Origin: Rotaria sp. Silwood1
Lineage: Eukaryota > Rotifera > Eurotatoria > Philodinida > Philodinidae
Length of the DNA: 64,000 bases
Direction of reading: 5' to 3'
Assembly (NCBI GenBank): GCA_905250075.1
Contig: CAJNOP010000312.1
Location: 1-64,000 of the forward strand
The number at the start of each line of letters is the position of its first letter. Position 1 is the stretch's first letter. The position numbers and the translations under genes were made by a program. The notes beneath the pieces are model-generated. The model did not search any database. It saw only the letters and a program-made list of their open reading frames with translations, and was not told the origin of the DNA. Below, one piece after another: positions 12,248 to 25,197 of this stretch.

Positions 12248-15200
12248 TTTACAATGAAAAAGAAAAGAACAGAAAAAGCAATGATTGTCGACATTTCCAT
12301 TCACCGTCAACTCACCATGGTATCGCACAACGCTATTTGCATGCTGTATCGATTTCAACGATGTAGAGCGCGCTGTTATTTGAGCTTTTTTAATAATTAA
12401 ATTGAAACAGACTAGTGAAAAAGAATTAAAAAAACATACAATATACTCATTAAAATTATTCATTCAGTTCTTCGTATTTATCTATATTTATTAGGAAACT
12501 ATCGATGAACGAGATAGAGAACGGCTGAACAGAAATAAATTAATTAGGATTTTAACAGTATCAGTAATATAATATTGATGATGGTTAATTCCCTGTAGAC
12601 ATCTGATTTTTTTAACAGGATATAAAAATTTAAAGGTCTTTAAAATCCATATTATTCAGGTTAAATAATAACTTTTAAGATGATATCTTTTTGGTTCTAC
12701 TGTAATAAAACCAATCAGTATTTTGATTTAGACGATAAAAAAGTATTCTCTTATGCGACATAAGTGTCAGTTAACATAAATAACGATTTCCGATTGACAA
12801 TGTATAGGCACGATTTTTTTTGTCTGGTAATCGTAGATTTCATAACTTCAAATACACGACCTCTGTTTTTCTCGCGATAGAGTATTGCGTATCTTGGATT
12901 CTGTTTCGAGATAAACTGTTATTTGATTTTGTTCTTAATTGATTTTATCTTTTGGAACTATTGATGTGCGATGTTTGTTCTGATTAAATATGCGTAAAAC
13001 ACACTTTTTCTCGTTGAGTATTTAAGTAATATTAATTGGCCATTATTCATTGAAGAAAGAAACGAATCGGCATGCAATACTTAATGATGATTTGATTGAC
13101 ACTTGGTTTCTTAGCTCGGAAGATTGAGAGATAGCATTGCATGAGAAAGTCTTCAAAATTGCCATCATTGATATTCATGTCTTGATGGAATTAATCAAAT
13201 TTGCTTATGTTTCATTACACTATTGACCTATCAACTAGTTGTCGTATTGACACAAGCACGATCATCGATTGTATGTAAATTATGTGACTTCGACTAATTC
13301 CTTTGTGTCATTCTCCAAGCTTCAAAAGAGAAGCATAAAGATAAGGATGCTAATATAGAAAACCAAGGAGTCAATCTCGATACATCCAAATGGCTTCTCT
13401 AACTTATCCAAGACGCTACCATTTTCAAAAATATATCAATGCATGCAGTCTTCTATTTGGTAGACAAGGAAAAGTCTATTCAATCTCTCAAACAGAAATA
13501 AGCTTGTTTCATGTAAAGTCAAGTTCTGCTCGCAACTGTCCTTCTTAGTCTACAACCTCTGTCGAACCAAGATATTTATAAAACATCCATTGAAAAATCT
13601 CGTCTCTGTTCTAAAGGAAACACAAGAGAATTACATGAAATGTATCTATTCTTGCATAGCTAAATGTCCGTTCAAGCAATTTATTGGTGTATGCTAGCAG
13701 TATTTCTTTATCAAGCCTTAAATAGAACATTTCAAACACAGTATGTTTTGACTATCTACAATACTTGATTTGGTTTAGAAAATGCTTGTTCACACTCTAA
13801 GTGATCTCTCGAAATTAGAATAACCAAAATATACACATAGTAAGATAAAATTCGACGTATAACCCTTATAATATATTAAAACAAGAATAGAAACATTCAT
13901 CGGACTGATGTTTAAAAATGTTGTGGTCAATATAACAGACAAGAAAATAGGATTTTTGAATGCATGTTTACAAAAAATGTCTCTGCTGCATAAGAGTCGC
14001 ATATATTATAAACTCTTGATGGTTGCAGTTCCAGATAAACTTTCTTTTGTTTTTTTCATAAACCTTTCGATGGATAAGCAATGTGATGCACTATATGATT
14101 CTAGAAAAGAGTAGATTTCTCTCAGATAACATGCTAGTTTTAAGTGTCATGTATTTCGATTTACTACTGAATGATCAATAACTCCAAGAGGTTTTTGAAG
14201 AAAGTTGTGTGTTGCATTTGAAGAACTTCTGCTGCTGAGCACTATAACTACTTTTACAAGAAAATTTTCAAAACTATAATTATAAAATATGTTTCAAAGA
14301 CAATACAAAACAATCTAGTACACTTTTTTCTTTCACTCTTGATATTTAAAAATGAGTGCTCACTTTAGCAAGATCAAAAACTTCAGTTGATTTTTTTCAG
14401 TTAATCGGTAAACACTTGAAGAATCTTTGGTTTTACAATTATCTTCTCTTATTCATTTCATAGCTGAAGATGAACAGACATCATGAATGCTACAATGTAG
14501 AGAAAAGAGAGTCAGTTATTTCGGCGTCATCGATGAAAGTTTTCGTTTCTCGTACGTGCTTCTACAAACTATTTAAGTTCACAACTATGAAGATCTAATT
14601 GAAAGAAAAATCAAATACATTAATGATATCGTTATTTTCATTAGGTACTTCACAAATGAATTTGCTAATGTTCATTCTTAAATGCAGTCATTTATAACAA
14701 TAATCAAACACCTTCGGTTTTTTTAAACTTCATTAAACCTTAATATATCTGACATTCTGGCAGAAGTTGCTTTTCCAAGCAAGAATGTCATAAATATTAT
14801 TGAGTGTTATCCAGGTCGCCTTCTCCAAACTGTAGAATAGTTAACAACTTGCCTAAAATTATTCACACTATTGGAGCACTGCTTTCACTCCTATTTGTCT
14901 TTTCTTCACTGTTTATAAAAAAAGCAGTTAAGTCCTATTTTAATAAATGTTTAGAAACTCGAAAGTATAATTATATACCTTGAAGAAATCGATGATCTTG
15001 GTTATACAATTTATTATTACTATCTAGAGATGATAATCTCTACTTTTGAATAAGCAAACGATGAAGAAAAGCAGTTAACGATTCTCTACTAATACTTCGT
15101 ATTCATTATCTGTCATTGCAACAAGGCGCACAACGTCAAACATATGCAAATTTAGCATGGAGTACTCGAAGTCATTTACGAATTCTATATGAATATAACC

Positions 15201-16624
15201 CAAGAGCCTGACGTTGCCACTGAATTCGAAAGAACGATGGGGAAGATATCGATTACTAAGCTTGTCTCGAAGAAAAACTAACAAAACTGAAGAGCATCAC
15301 TGGACGATTATCTAGTAACAGTTGAACTTGAACAATGCTACGAGTCGGTTTCATCTGTTCTTTCTTACATGGATGATATGTAACTATTGGCTAACTATAA
15401 CAAAAATTATGAATAGAAAGCCATGTCGATAAATGACTAGCAGCATTTATTAATCTATCACTTTTGTTCGGAATATCTTTTTCCCACATAATACGAATCT
15501 TCCTATTCTGATAAAGATGAGTTATATTATTTATAGTTCCATAAAAATGAGTTTATTAAAATTAGAATATCGTAATGAAAATAAGAAATCGATAATGATA
15601 AAATAGTTATCAAAATAAAGAAATAAATCTTAATTCTTGATAAAGCTTGCCAAAAAAATAGTACTCAACATTCTCAGCCAAGTCTGCTCTCAAGTTGCCA
15701 ATAAGATAAACACTTGAAAACGACTATTTGAACATTATGGAATATGCTAATCAGCATTTCTTTTGATTGAAATAATCTATACAGTTTTTAGAATAAAACC
15801 AAATTTTATTTTCCTATTACTATTTGCTATATGAATAGTTATATTGTTTAATATTATCTTAGTAAGACTTAATAAGATGAATGACTATCTAATCGTATTT
15901 TACATGATATTGTAAAGGATTCTATATTACCAAACAATTGTAGTTAACATTACATTAAACATTTCTAACTATTTTGTTGAAAGATTCGAACACTGTTTTA
16001 CACATAGCTCTCAATTTATAAGTATCAATCAGATAGATGTACAGTAATGAAGGCAAGTGCTTTGAACTATTTAATGCTACTAAAAGACAATGTAATGCAA
16101 TAAATAAAAATATTTCATCACAAAATATATAACTGTAAACAAATCGACATTCTAAACACGCAGCTATAATGTGAATAGCAACGTAGCTTTTAATATTTCT
16201 TACTTATTAAATATTCAGAATGTGCATAATAATTAAATTCAACAAATGTGTATTGAATACACATCATTATTCTTAAACAATTGTTTATTATACGACAATA
16301 TTCTAGCTATTTGTAAGATAAATTTTTTTTTTACATTTTTCTTGTGTATCTAATTTAACAGAGTCATGTTCCATGAAATAGTTGCTTGTCTTTTCAGTAG
16401 CATTGTTTCCATTTCTTTTTCCCATAGATAACGAACATCAATCATTTGGAACCAAATAAAAATGATTAAATAGTATGCAGCCTCTCACAAGAGAAGTTGT
16501 TTCGTTCGACCTATCAATAACAGATTCACTTCTCATTATCAACATCTATAGATAAAAATCTGGCAATGACAAAATTAAAAGCATTTTAATTTATCCGTAA
16601 TTGGCATGAGATAAAAAGCAATAC
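12248..16624. other. Gene-poor region
   Basis: About 4.4 kb. Short open stretches near 13330-13740, 14100-14600 and 15075-15284 have protein-like patches, but stops and frame changes interrupt them. They may be decayed mobile-element or gene DNA; I could not identify a source. Confidence 0.4.
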
Positions 16625-17167
16625 ACTACTGACCATAAGTCCCAGGATGTGTGATACTTCTCCATTGCTTCGATAATTTTTCATTAAATTTTTACCAGGG
16701 ACAGTTCTTAAGAAACTCTGATCGTCAGCACCGTCTCGAGCTGTAATGACCGAGGTAGTATGAAGTTATGATTCAAACACTAGTTTTACCGCTATTTACC
16801 TGTAAACCAATATCCACAGTTTTTATGAAAAACAATTGAGATGCTAGAAATCTTGTTTAAACTCTAAGTTGTTTCTTCGCTTGTTAATGTTAATTGATTT
16901 CGCGGTACAGAAATATACGGCGAGCATTTATTGTTCGTGGACTTTTAGCATCTCAATTGTTATTCATAAAAACTGTGAATATTAGTTTACGGATAAACAG
17001 AGGTGAAACTAGTGTTTGAATCATAATTCCACACTATCTCGATCAATAGAGCTCGGGTCCGTGCTGACAATCAGAGTTTTTTAAGATCTATCTCTGGTAA
17101 AAATTTGATGAAAAATTATCGGAGCCGTGGGAGAGTATCACAAATCCCAGGACGCATGGCCAGTAGT
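16625..17167. mobile_element. Foldback (MITE-like) element
   Basis: A long imperfect inverted repeat: arms of roughly 220 bases (about 16625-16850 and 16943-17167) around a spacer of about 90 bases. The ends read ACTACTG at the left and CAGTAGT at the right, and the arms share blocks such as TCCCAGGA and CAATTG with AAAAACTGTG nearby. There is no coding capacity. This is typical of a non-autonomous DNA transposon; the family is not assigned. Confidence 0.8.
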
Positions 17168-17231
17168 ATATATCCAAAAATGTTTAATTAAAATTTATCA
17201 CAAAAGACCATCACTTACTTAAAAAGAATGT

Positions 17232-17818
17232 TGTTGGAGTCTTGTTGAAAAGGTTGATGAACATATTGAAGCTATTAACAAATACTTTCATGCACAATCT
17301 GAAGTAGCTACAGATGGAAGATCTACAATTAGTACCTGTTATTCTCCTGGAAAAGGTGAATATACTATGAAGAAACATGGTAAACATCCTACAGTTCTTA
17401 ATTATATACTCACATCATCATCGGGTATTAGTTTGGCACAAAATGTATTTAATACTGCTAAAGAAGCTTCATTTTCTATACTTGTTAATAATCTTAAAAT
17501 GAAATGTCTATCTTTTGTTGTTGGTCTTGATCCATCCCAAAGAATTAAATTGTTACAGCAAATTATGAAAATTCAAAATATATTTGGTTCAGATAAATGG
17601 TTATCAGGTTTATACGAAATTTTCTTTTTTGTTATAAATGTATTTTTATTTAATTTATCTTAGATCAACAAGAAATGCTCGATATTTCTGGTTTTGAAAT
17701 GTTATGGATTTACTCTTCAATTGATGATTTTGAAAAATTATTACGAGAACTTCATTATGAAATAGAAGAAGCAGCAGCTGCTGCTGAAAACATAACAACT
17801 GAAGCCATGAAAAAATAG
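17232..17818 (+). CDS. Partial orphan gene, two exons
   Basis: Not recognised. An open frame without its own ATG runs from about 17232 to 17607, then a 56-base intron with proper GT..AG and matching phase leads to 17664-17818, ending at TAG. The product is about 177 residues: mixed alpha-helical, with LVEKVDEHIEAINKYFHAQ early, a middle part containing LNYILTSSSGISLAQNVF, and an acidic/Ala-rich helical end. A stop lies immediately upstream, so a 5' exon is missing or the start was lost. A foldback element ends 65 bases upstream. It could be the tail of a real gene whose first exon lies farther upstream, or a broken copy. Confidence 0.5.
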
Positions 17819-17959
17819 TTATTTAAAGTTTGATGATTAACAAAAAAAATGTAAACTATCCATCAAACATTTTCATTTACTTTTTGTCACCTGATACCTT
17901 TTTACATAAATATTACGGATACCTAGGTTTTTTCTTCTGTTTAGAAACATTCCAATCGA

Positions 17960-18315
17960 GCGTAGGTGTGAGTGTTGGTACGGGTGGGCGTGTGGTGATG
18001 GGTCGGTTGGGTGCGGGTGTCAATCTTCACTTTAAGACTCCCATCCACACCCACCCAGGTCGCCGATTACGGACTTTGTACACGACTGTAAACGGTAGTA
18101 TTTTAGCGATTTATATGGTCCAGTATTACGGTCGTATATTGCCGTGACTGTATACGGACTCTGCAGACGAAGACTGTAAACGACCACTTTATTCTCCTTA
18201 TATTACCGTATTTCTCTGTAAACGACACGGAGATATACGATCGTAATACTGGATCATGTGTTTTGCCGTATTTTTCCATGTACGGTTGTTTACGACCATG
18301 CCTGCTCGACCTGGG
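17960..18315. mobile_element. G/C-rich foldback repeat
   Basis: Two nested inverted structures. A G-rich strand (about 17963-18020) faces a C-rich strand (about 18040-18057). Then CCCAGGTCG at about 18055 is mirrored by CGACCTGGG near 18306-18314. Internal arms around 18113-18137 and 18232-18257 pair at about 23 of 25 bases (CCAGTATTACG core). GC content is clearly above the surroundings. No protein is plausible, and it is probably a non-autonomous element. Confidence 0.65.
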
Positions 18316-18844
18316 CAAACCCAATGGATGTACTCTTTACAATGTATTATGTTATTTACTTCTTATGAAGTTGTCACTAATGCAGTGCTACGATATGTAC
18401 TCGGTCAGTTTGGCATTCAAGCCAACTTTATTAAGTCGATCAATCTAAGTAAATGAGTAATGAAAAAACCCATGTTTTTGTTATGATATCTATCTATTAC
18501 AGACTTTTATCTGCATATTTCATATTATCATTTTGGAAATAAGTTACTCTGATGCAATAGAAAATAATCTGTTGGTGAATCAATTTTAACAATTTACAAT
18601 TTTCTGTTTATCACTTTTAACCATGATTGTCTATACAATTTATTCTATTATAGTATCGCATTCTTGCTTCTCATAGAGTTATTGTCATGTTAATATCATC
18701 ATTAAATGTATATTGTGTCAATAATGTTTTACTATTGTAATCAGGAACATTCATAAACTAATTATTTATAGTCATCTTTATTCATATTTAATAGCTATTC
18801 TGACCAGTGAGAAATATGAAAAGAAGAATATGTATAATTAAAGA

Positions 18845-19690
18845 AAAACTTGTTTGACTTGATCTATAAGTAAATTGACCTATTGATTTGACAAATTCAT
18901 CAATAATATTTTCGATATCTTATTGTGGAACGAAGTTCTTATGAATACTGATAGTAGCCAAATTACTAGATTCTTGCATCACTTATCCTATCACGTAAAT
19001 TAGATTTAATTAATTTCATGAAGGAAAATGAACGCTCAGCAATAGCTATCGACACTGGTATTTGACATCTGAATTAAAATGAGAGTAATAGTTGATGAAT
19101 TTGCTTGCTTGAATAACAGAATCTTTATGATGTTTACATTTATCAGGATTTGATAAGTAATCAATGGCGTCTTCTAATGATCTTAATGCTCTATTAACAA
19201 CTCGGCGAAAATATTGATCTATTCCTTTACGTAAAATAAAACACAATAATAGCAATAGACTTCTTGTTCTATTTCCGAATGTACCACTCAAGAATATTTG
19301 GTTAGCCATGAATATTGACAGACTGATTGAACTAATATATTTCTTTCGACTTTCGGAAAAATATAATTTGGCAGCAGAATTCATCATTTTGTTAACACTT
19401 GATTTAAAAATGAAAAAATGCTTCGTAACTAGTTGATTTGAAACATACAATTGAATATCTTCATCTCTAATAGGTATACTTATAATGATGGTAGAATATT
19501 GAGTAACAGACAACAAGAATATAGCAGTTGAGATATTTTTGCTATTATAGATTTCGAGCTCATGATTATTATTGGAATTATAGAAATTATCTGTTGTTGA
19601 TTGTTGTGAGACATTTTTATTTATATCATTCTTAGATCTTTTGTTCGATACGCAGCATGTAATAGTATCTTTCTGTTTTTTATTCACTAT
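18845..19690 (-). pseudogene. Decayed hAT-family transposase
   Basis: Read on the minus strand near 19061-18965, the sequence shows IPVSIAIAERSFSFMKLIKS followed by NLRDRISDAR. This is the hallmark C-terminal hAT dimerisation block of ZMYM1/TTF-type transposases (typically IPVS.A.AERSFSKLKLIK..LR). A frame change follows and the alignment resumes as NLATISIHKNFVPQ, then a stop, then DIENIIDEFVKS. The upstream open frame (19687-19046, 213 codons) ends one frame away from the AERSF block. At least two frame changes and one internal stop make it inactive. The zinc-finger and DDE parts are not clearly visible. Confidence 0.75.
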
Positions 19691-20448
19691 CTTTTGTATA
19701 TGTTTGCTGAAAAAAATATTATGTTGATACTGTTATATATGAATCATAAAGTAAAAGAAAATACTTGTCATTGTATGCATCATACTTATATTCGATCTTG
19801 ATTATAACAAACAAAGTGTCGACACAAAGACACCATGCATATTGATTATTCGACACAAATGTTGATACAAACTCATATACTATAAGTTGATAATGCAACT
19901 TTTTGCTTAGGAGATGGGAGCGACTGATTTCCCGACTCTTTTCTGTGAATGTCTCCAATTGTAATGTGTTATTATTTATTTTTCTTGGTAAAATCTTACT
20001 TGATACATGATTACAAATCTTTTTATCAAATATAACAAGAACTTATTGACTGGTAAATTCAATAGCGATTAGTAGTACAACATTCTGTTGATTTTGTTCA
20101 GTTTTATATTCATTAATATTCACCAAATAGAGGATTTTGTTCAATTCATAATAAAGAGATGATCCATTGAAAATACAAAAAACAAAGAAATCAACTCTAT
20201 TTCTTCAAATAAATAATTGATGGATTTCCGTGCATTGTTTAAATGAATGTCTTTCATAATTATTGCTGATGCACATAATCATTTGTCATACTTCTTTTGT
20301 TCAGTATCATGAAATAATGTTTCACAACGTAAATATAGTTTTTCTATATATATATATAAATATGAAATCGATTTTATTCTTTATTAAAAAATACATAAAC
20401 AAATAAATACTACTAATCATCTTATTTAAAATAAAATAAATATCAATA
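19691..20448. other. Intergenic region next to hAT remnant
   Basis: No supported gene. A short open frame at 19719-19958 (minus) may be further transposon debris but has no recognisable motif. Confidence 0.35.
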
Positions 20449-22907
20449 TTAATCACTGTCATCATCAAAATCTCCACTTACACTTCCAACCGTTCTCGAT
20501 GAACGTTCTTCTTGATGATCACTATCATGTGAATTACTCACTGATGTATTCATATTTTCTTTTTCTGCATGATAAATACGACTTATTTGTAAGAGCATAT
20601 TTCCAATTTCTGGATCATTCAAATAATTAGTTATTGATGTTGGATTTTCTGCTATTTGTAACATAACTAAAGTATAAAAATAGACGACTAGTCGTTTTTT
20701 TTATTCAAAAATAAATCTGTATATACTAAAAAAAGTTTTTGGACTATTCAATGTTTTTTGAACAATAGGATTTTGCATAATTGATTGAAATATACTTGAG
20801 TTCGGATCAAGACCTTGTTCAGTTTCAGCATCATTCATATTTTGTTGTTGCTGTTTGTCACTAAGAAGATATTCACACTGAAAATGAAATAAATAGAAGA
20901 AAAAGAAAATAACAAATTAGTTTTTCTTTTCATACAGCTAAATTTTTATCATTATTAAACATTCGTAATGCAGTAATAATATCATCATGTGCAAAACCAA
21001 TTTCTTCTAATGATTGAATTGCCTATTAAAATAATACAAATACATAATCCTTTTTTTTTCTTATTTATACTAATTGAACTTCTTTACTTTTGCATTAGGT
21101 TGAAAACGTTGTTGTCGAAATTTTCGAACTGATACAAAAGAACCATTACGTGAAAATAATGGTGTTCTTACAGTTTCCTATATAAAAAAAAAACAAATAA
21201 ACAAAAATATTATCCAAATTTATTTTTTAAACTCACTGGCTTATTATTATTATGGTTGGATTCATTTTCATGATCACTTTCATCATCATCATCACCACCA
21301 ATATCCGGTTGCGTAAGAAGTAACTCCATAGCAGCATGAAGATCATATCTAGATAATAAAACATAATTGATATGAATGACTTAATTTAATATTAAGAAAT
21401 AAACCTTGTTCGTTTAAGTCCAATTCGTGCCTGTTGTTCAGTAAAACCCATATCAATTAATTTACTTATTTGATGACGACGTGTTTCTATGTCATCAGCA
21501 TTCGTAGACATTGTTGTTGGATTATTTGATTCATCTGATGATGATCGTAAAAGAAATTCTAATTAAAAGAATTAAATATGAGAAGAAGAAGAAAAATAAT
21601 ATTTACTTTACCTTCAGCTTGTTTGAAGATATTTTCAGCATCAGGATGATACCATAGTAATTTTTGTGAAGTTTCAATCAGAGTAATTAAAATACGATTT
21701 AGATCAGTACGAAACTATAGATAAAGTAACGAATTATTTCTTACACGTTTCATCAAAAAAAAATAATATAAATATTTACTTCGGTTCGAGCAGTAGAACG
21801 ATAATCTCGATTGAATAAACGTGAAGATTGTGGAAGATCTTGTGTTCGGTTTTCAATCAATGTCGCATCAATAGGGCAAGAAGTTGAATTCTATTGAATT
21901 GGAAAAAAAATAGATAAGCTTTGATAACTTTAGATAAAATGTCAAAAATGACGAATTAAGAATTTCATCCTATCTAGAAATGTGCAGTCTGTTAATATAA
22001 ATACTGCAATATTGAACAATGAGTCATCAACACAATATCCACCAGTACATTGATTACATTGGCATCGATGTGAACTGAAGTCCTAACTACAGTGACACCC
22101 ACGTACACTGCAACATTGAGACACGCACTCTATCAAGATATACTCTTCATTGTAGCGGTATGTTTCATTTGCTTCAGTGAACCGTAGCATAAATGTGTCA
22201 ATGTGCACAAACAATACTAAGTCGGTGGTCACTAAATTAAAATCGCACATTCCTACTTCTATCCTATCAGAACTTCTAGTTAATGATGGATAATTAAAAG
22301 ATAGGTGATTTTTCTTCTAAATATAGACTCCTATATTCATAGTTTTCGTGACTGATAAATTTGAATCGAACAAAACTAGTGTGCAAAATGGTTTTTAATA
22401 TTAAACAGTATGTGAATGCTAAAATTTGTCTCCCAACAATAAAATTTTTATACTTGTTCAGATTTTGGACTTTGAATTATACGTTTCATTGCCAAGAGAT
22501 ACTCATCTAGAAGAAATTTAAAATAAATCTTTGGTGAAATCAATGTATTTTTTTTCTTCAAGCGAACCTCCATCTTTAACTTTGTGTTGTCCTAAAGTTT
22601 TTTCTTCATCAACCATTCGTTTTGATGAAATTGATATTAAATTATAATTATCAACTTCATCGATTGATGAATTATGTCGACTAGTTGCAATCGTATTGAA
22701 TGATGATCGACGATAATTCGATAAATTATTATTATTATTAGTATTATTATTTATTAAAAATTGTCTAACAGCTGAATATTTCACATCAGCAAATGTCGTT
22801 TTTTCTAATGGAAATGTTTCTTCCAATATTGAACCTGTTTTATACCAAATTTTTAATGTAACATGATGTAAATGATCATTAAACATTGTACTGGTCGCTC
22901 CTCGCAT
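20449..22907 (-). CDS. UBAC1: UBA domain-containing protein 1 (UBAC1/KPC2)
   Basis: Non-catalytic partner of the KPC ubiquitin ligase in vertebrates, where it binds ubiquitin and the proteasome. Ten exons: 22907-22568, 22506-22454, 21890-21780, 21714-21612, 21558-21405, 21348-21237, 21177-21088, 21022-20936, 20877-20727, 20666-20449; all phases fit, giving about 472 residues (human 405). Order: N-terminal ubiquitin-like region with an Asn-rich insertion, a helical block (FRTDLNRILITLIETSQKLL, as in UBAC1), a first UBA (LIDMGFTEQQARIGL), an acidic linker (GGDDDDESDHENES), a second UBA (LEEIGFAHDDIITALRM followed by NNDKNLACEYLL), and an STI1-like tail (GLDPNSSIFQSIMQNPIVQ, LNDPEIGNMLLQISRIY). 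The Ser/Asp-rich end is extra. The first donor (GTTCGC) is weak, so the N-terminal junction is the least certain part. Confidence 0.93.
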
Positions 22908-23416
22908 TTTCTATTTTACATGTAAAAAAAAAAAAAAGAAAATCTAGAAAAAAAAAAGATTTCTTTCATTGTTTATCTGTTGCGTTTAAAAGTTTTTAAT
23001 ACAACAGAATACATACACACAAATGATTTTCTTTTTCTCTCATTTCGGCATATATATATCTGTAAGTTGAGAAAAGAGAGAGAGAGAGAGACAGACAAGT
23101 AGAGTAGAGACAGTGCACATACAGAAACACAAAGACATATTTTTAATCAATGCAAGAGGCGTTAAATGTTTCATTTGTTTTTTTTTTGTTTTATTTTCGA
23201 AATACATATCAGTGTTGTAAGAAATAAACTAGAAGACGCATAAGAACAATGTATACAAGTTAAACAATAGACTCACACACAAACAAAAAAAATGTACATA
23301 GAAAAAAAACTACAGTAATCAATTACATCTGGTGGAGAAGAAAGCAAACTATGTAAAAAAAAAGAAGACGAAAAGAAGTTTGATTTTCTTTTGTTTTGTT
23401 CTTTGTTATTCAAGGA
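22908..23416. other. Intergenic region
   Basis: Low-complexity A/T runs and a GAGA tract near 23078-23092. Lies between two minus-strand genes; no gene seen. Confidence 0.4.
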
Positions 23417-24486
23417 TTAATTTAGATTAAGATATTGACCATTTTCTTTCAGCCAATCAACTGCACAAGCTTTAACGTGTGCAGTTATACCTTGACATTT
23501 GAGAGATTTCCGACATTGAACATTCGGCTAAAATAAATTATCTGAAAATATTTCAATCTAACTAAAATTCTTATTTCTTACACATTCATATTCTCCTTCA
23601 GCATTTTTCATTAATAAAGTAACAATTTTATTTTTTCCACTTCGCCGTTTTTTAACAACATTTGCTGATGATGCAAGTTGTTGAGATGATCGATCATGAT
23701 GATGTGAATTTGTTTGATGATGTGTTGCATGTCCACTATGTGTATGATGTTGTTGATGATGTGACGGAAGTTTATTTGTACCACTACCATTTTGTTGATT
23801 ATTTATATTATGATGACTACCTGTTATATGATGATTTGTTGCACCAGCAGCAAGTGCAGCAGCAGCAACAGCGGCTGTTGATGCAGCTGCAGCTTGTTGT
23901 TGTGTTGTTTGACTAATATAACCACATTGATGTTGTATAAGTGCAGCTTGAGACATCGATATTTTACCAACAGTTGCCCATCGTTCTAATAATTCACATA
24001 ATGTACGTTGTTTTTCATCAAGCACCTGAGCCGTTGTCGATGATGGTTGTTGTTGAGATGTTGTTAATAATGCACGAATATTTGCTTTAACAATGTTTGT
24101 TTCTATTTAAATCGAAAAATAAAAATGACAAATTTTAGATTCTTTTTCTACTAAAACAAAAGATTTATTTTTGAATTTTACCATTAATTAATTGTTCGAT
24201 TTCATATCGTAATAAATTTTCATGTTCATGTATATGATCAATACATAGTAATAAATGACAATGTGGACCTAAGATTTCATAAAGAAAAATTTTAATGAAA
24301 TAAATAGTTAAGAAAAAAGAAAATCTCACAAGAAACATAAAGATTTCTTGAACATGTTAATAAACCATTTTCATTTCTATGTTGACATTTAACTGATATT
24401 GTTTGACATATACCAGAAAAATAAAGTGATGATGCTTGATCATCAGCTGCTTGTTGTGTTGCAGCCATATGTGTACCGGCTGCCAT
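23417..24486 (-). CDS. Cys/His-rich (B-box-like) protein with poly-His/Gln region
   Basis: Not recognised as a named gene. Four exons, 24486-24330, 24268-24182, 24102-23582 and 23527-23417, are all phase-consistent and give about 291 residues. Residues about 25-80 carry closely spaced Cys and His (KCQHRNENGLLTCSR, then VSCPHCHLLLCIDHIHEHE) followed by a helix (LLRYEIEQLIN). This resembles a B-box-like zinc-binding module plus short coiled coil, but the ligand spacing is not canonical. The middle is low complexity: an Ala run, then His/Gln/Asn-rich repeats. A basic KKRRSGKNK patch follows and could be a nuclear signal. A second small Cys cluster (CPNVQCRKSLKCQ) ends the protein. Regulatory or ubiquitin-related roles are speculation. 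Confidence 0.72.
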
Positions 24487-25197
24487 TTTATTTGAAAATC
24501 CAAAAGAGTACGTTTTTATTATTTTTTTCTTTTATGTTATGAATGAAGATAGATAATTACATATACGCATACACATACACACACACTCACAAAATAAAAT
24601 TTTGTTAAATAAATAATTATATTGAAGATTTTTTTTTTTTTTCAATTTAATATTGAATATGAATATGAATATTTGAACAAGACAAAATAGATATAAGAGA
24701 ATATAAATAATGATTTGAATAAATTTCGAGATTGATAGTTATTTGACAAAAGATATTTCAGTTGATCCAATTTCAATATCCAGATTTTATTTGTCAAGTG
24801 TTTAGTATCATCGACCATGATGAATTATTTTTCATATTCGTCATTTATAGAGGTCTTTAAACATTTATGCATTTAGAGGCTACTAGTGACATCATTCAAT
24901 TAGTAGTCAGTTAAATATAGTGAAACAATAAAATTTGAAAAGAAAAGTTTATCGTTCGATAGAATTGATCAAAGAAACGAAAGTGTCAATTCGATTTTCT
25001 ACTAATAAATAAACTTCAATGAAATGAGCTGACCAAATGTCATCTGATGGAAAATTAACTATTTTTATCTTTTCTCTGTTTTATTTTTCGCTGATATCTA
25101 CTGTAAATAAAGTAGAAGACATAGTGAAACAAAAAAAAAGAGTATAATAAGAACTCATAGTGAAGATTACATTTTAAATAAATAGAAATAAACCACG
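24487..25197. other. Divergent intergenic region
   Basis: Separates divergently transcribed genes, so it probably holds both promoters. AT-rich; includes a T-rich run near 24630-24642 and a GAATAT repeat near 24650-24672. No gene seen. Confidence 0.4.

Noticed and set aside
15075-15284. 69-codon minus-strand frame with F-box/LRR-like feel
   Set aside because: Too short and isolated, without splice partners or a definite motif.
17960-18060. G-rich tract considered as telomere-like repeat
   Set aside because: No regular short tandem unit; the known bdelloid TGTGGG-type repeat is not reiterated here, and the tract is better explained as a hairpin arm.
23662-23916. Plus-strand frame rich in Asp/Val/Tyr
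   Set aside because: Antisense shadow of the His/Gln-rich exon on the other strand.
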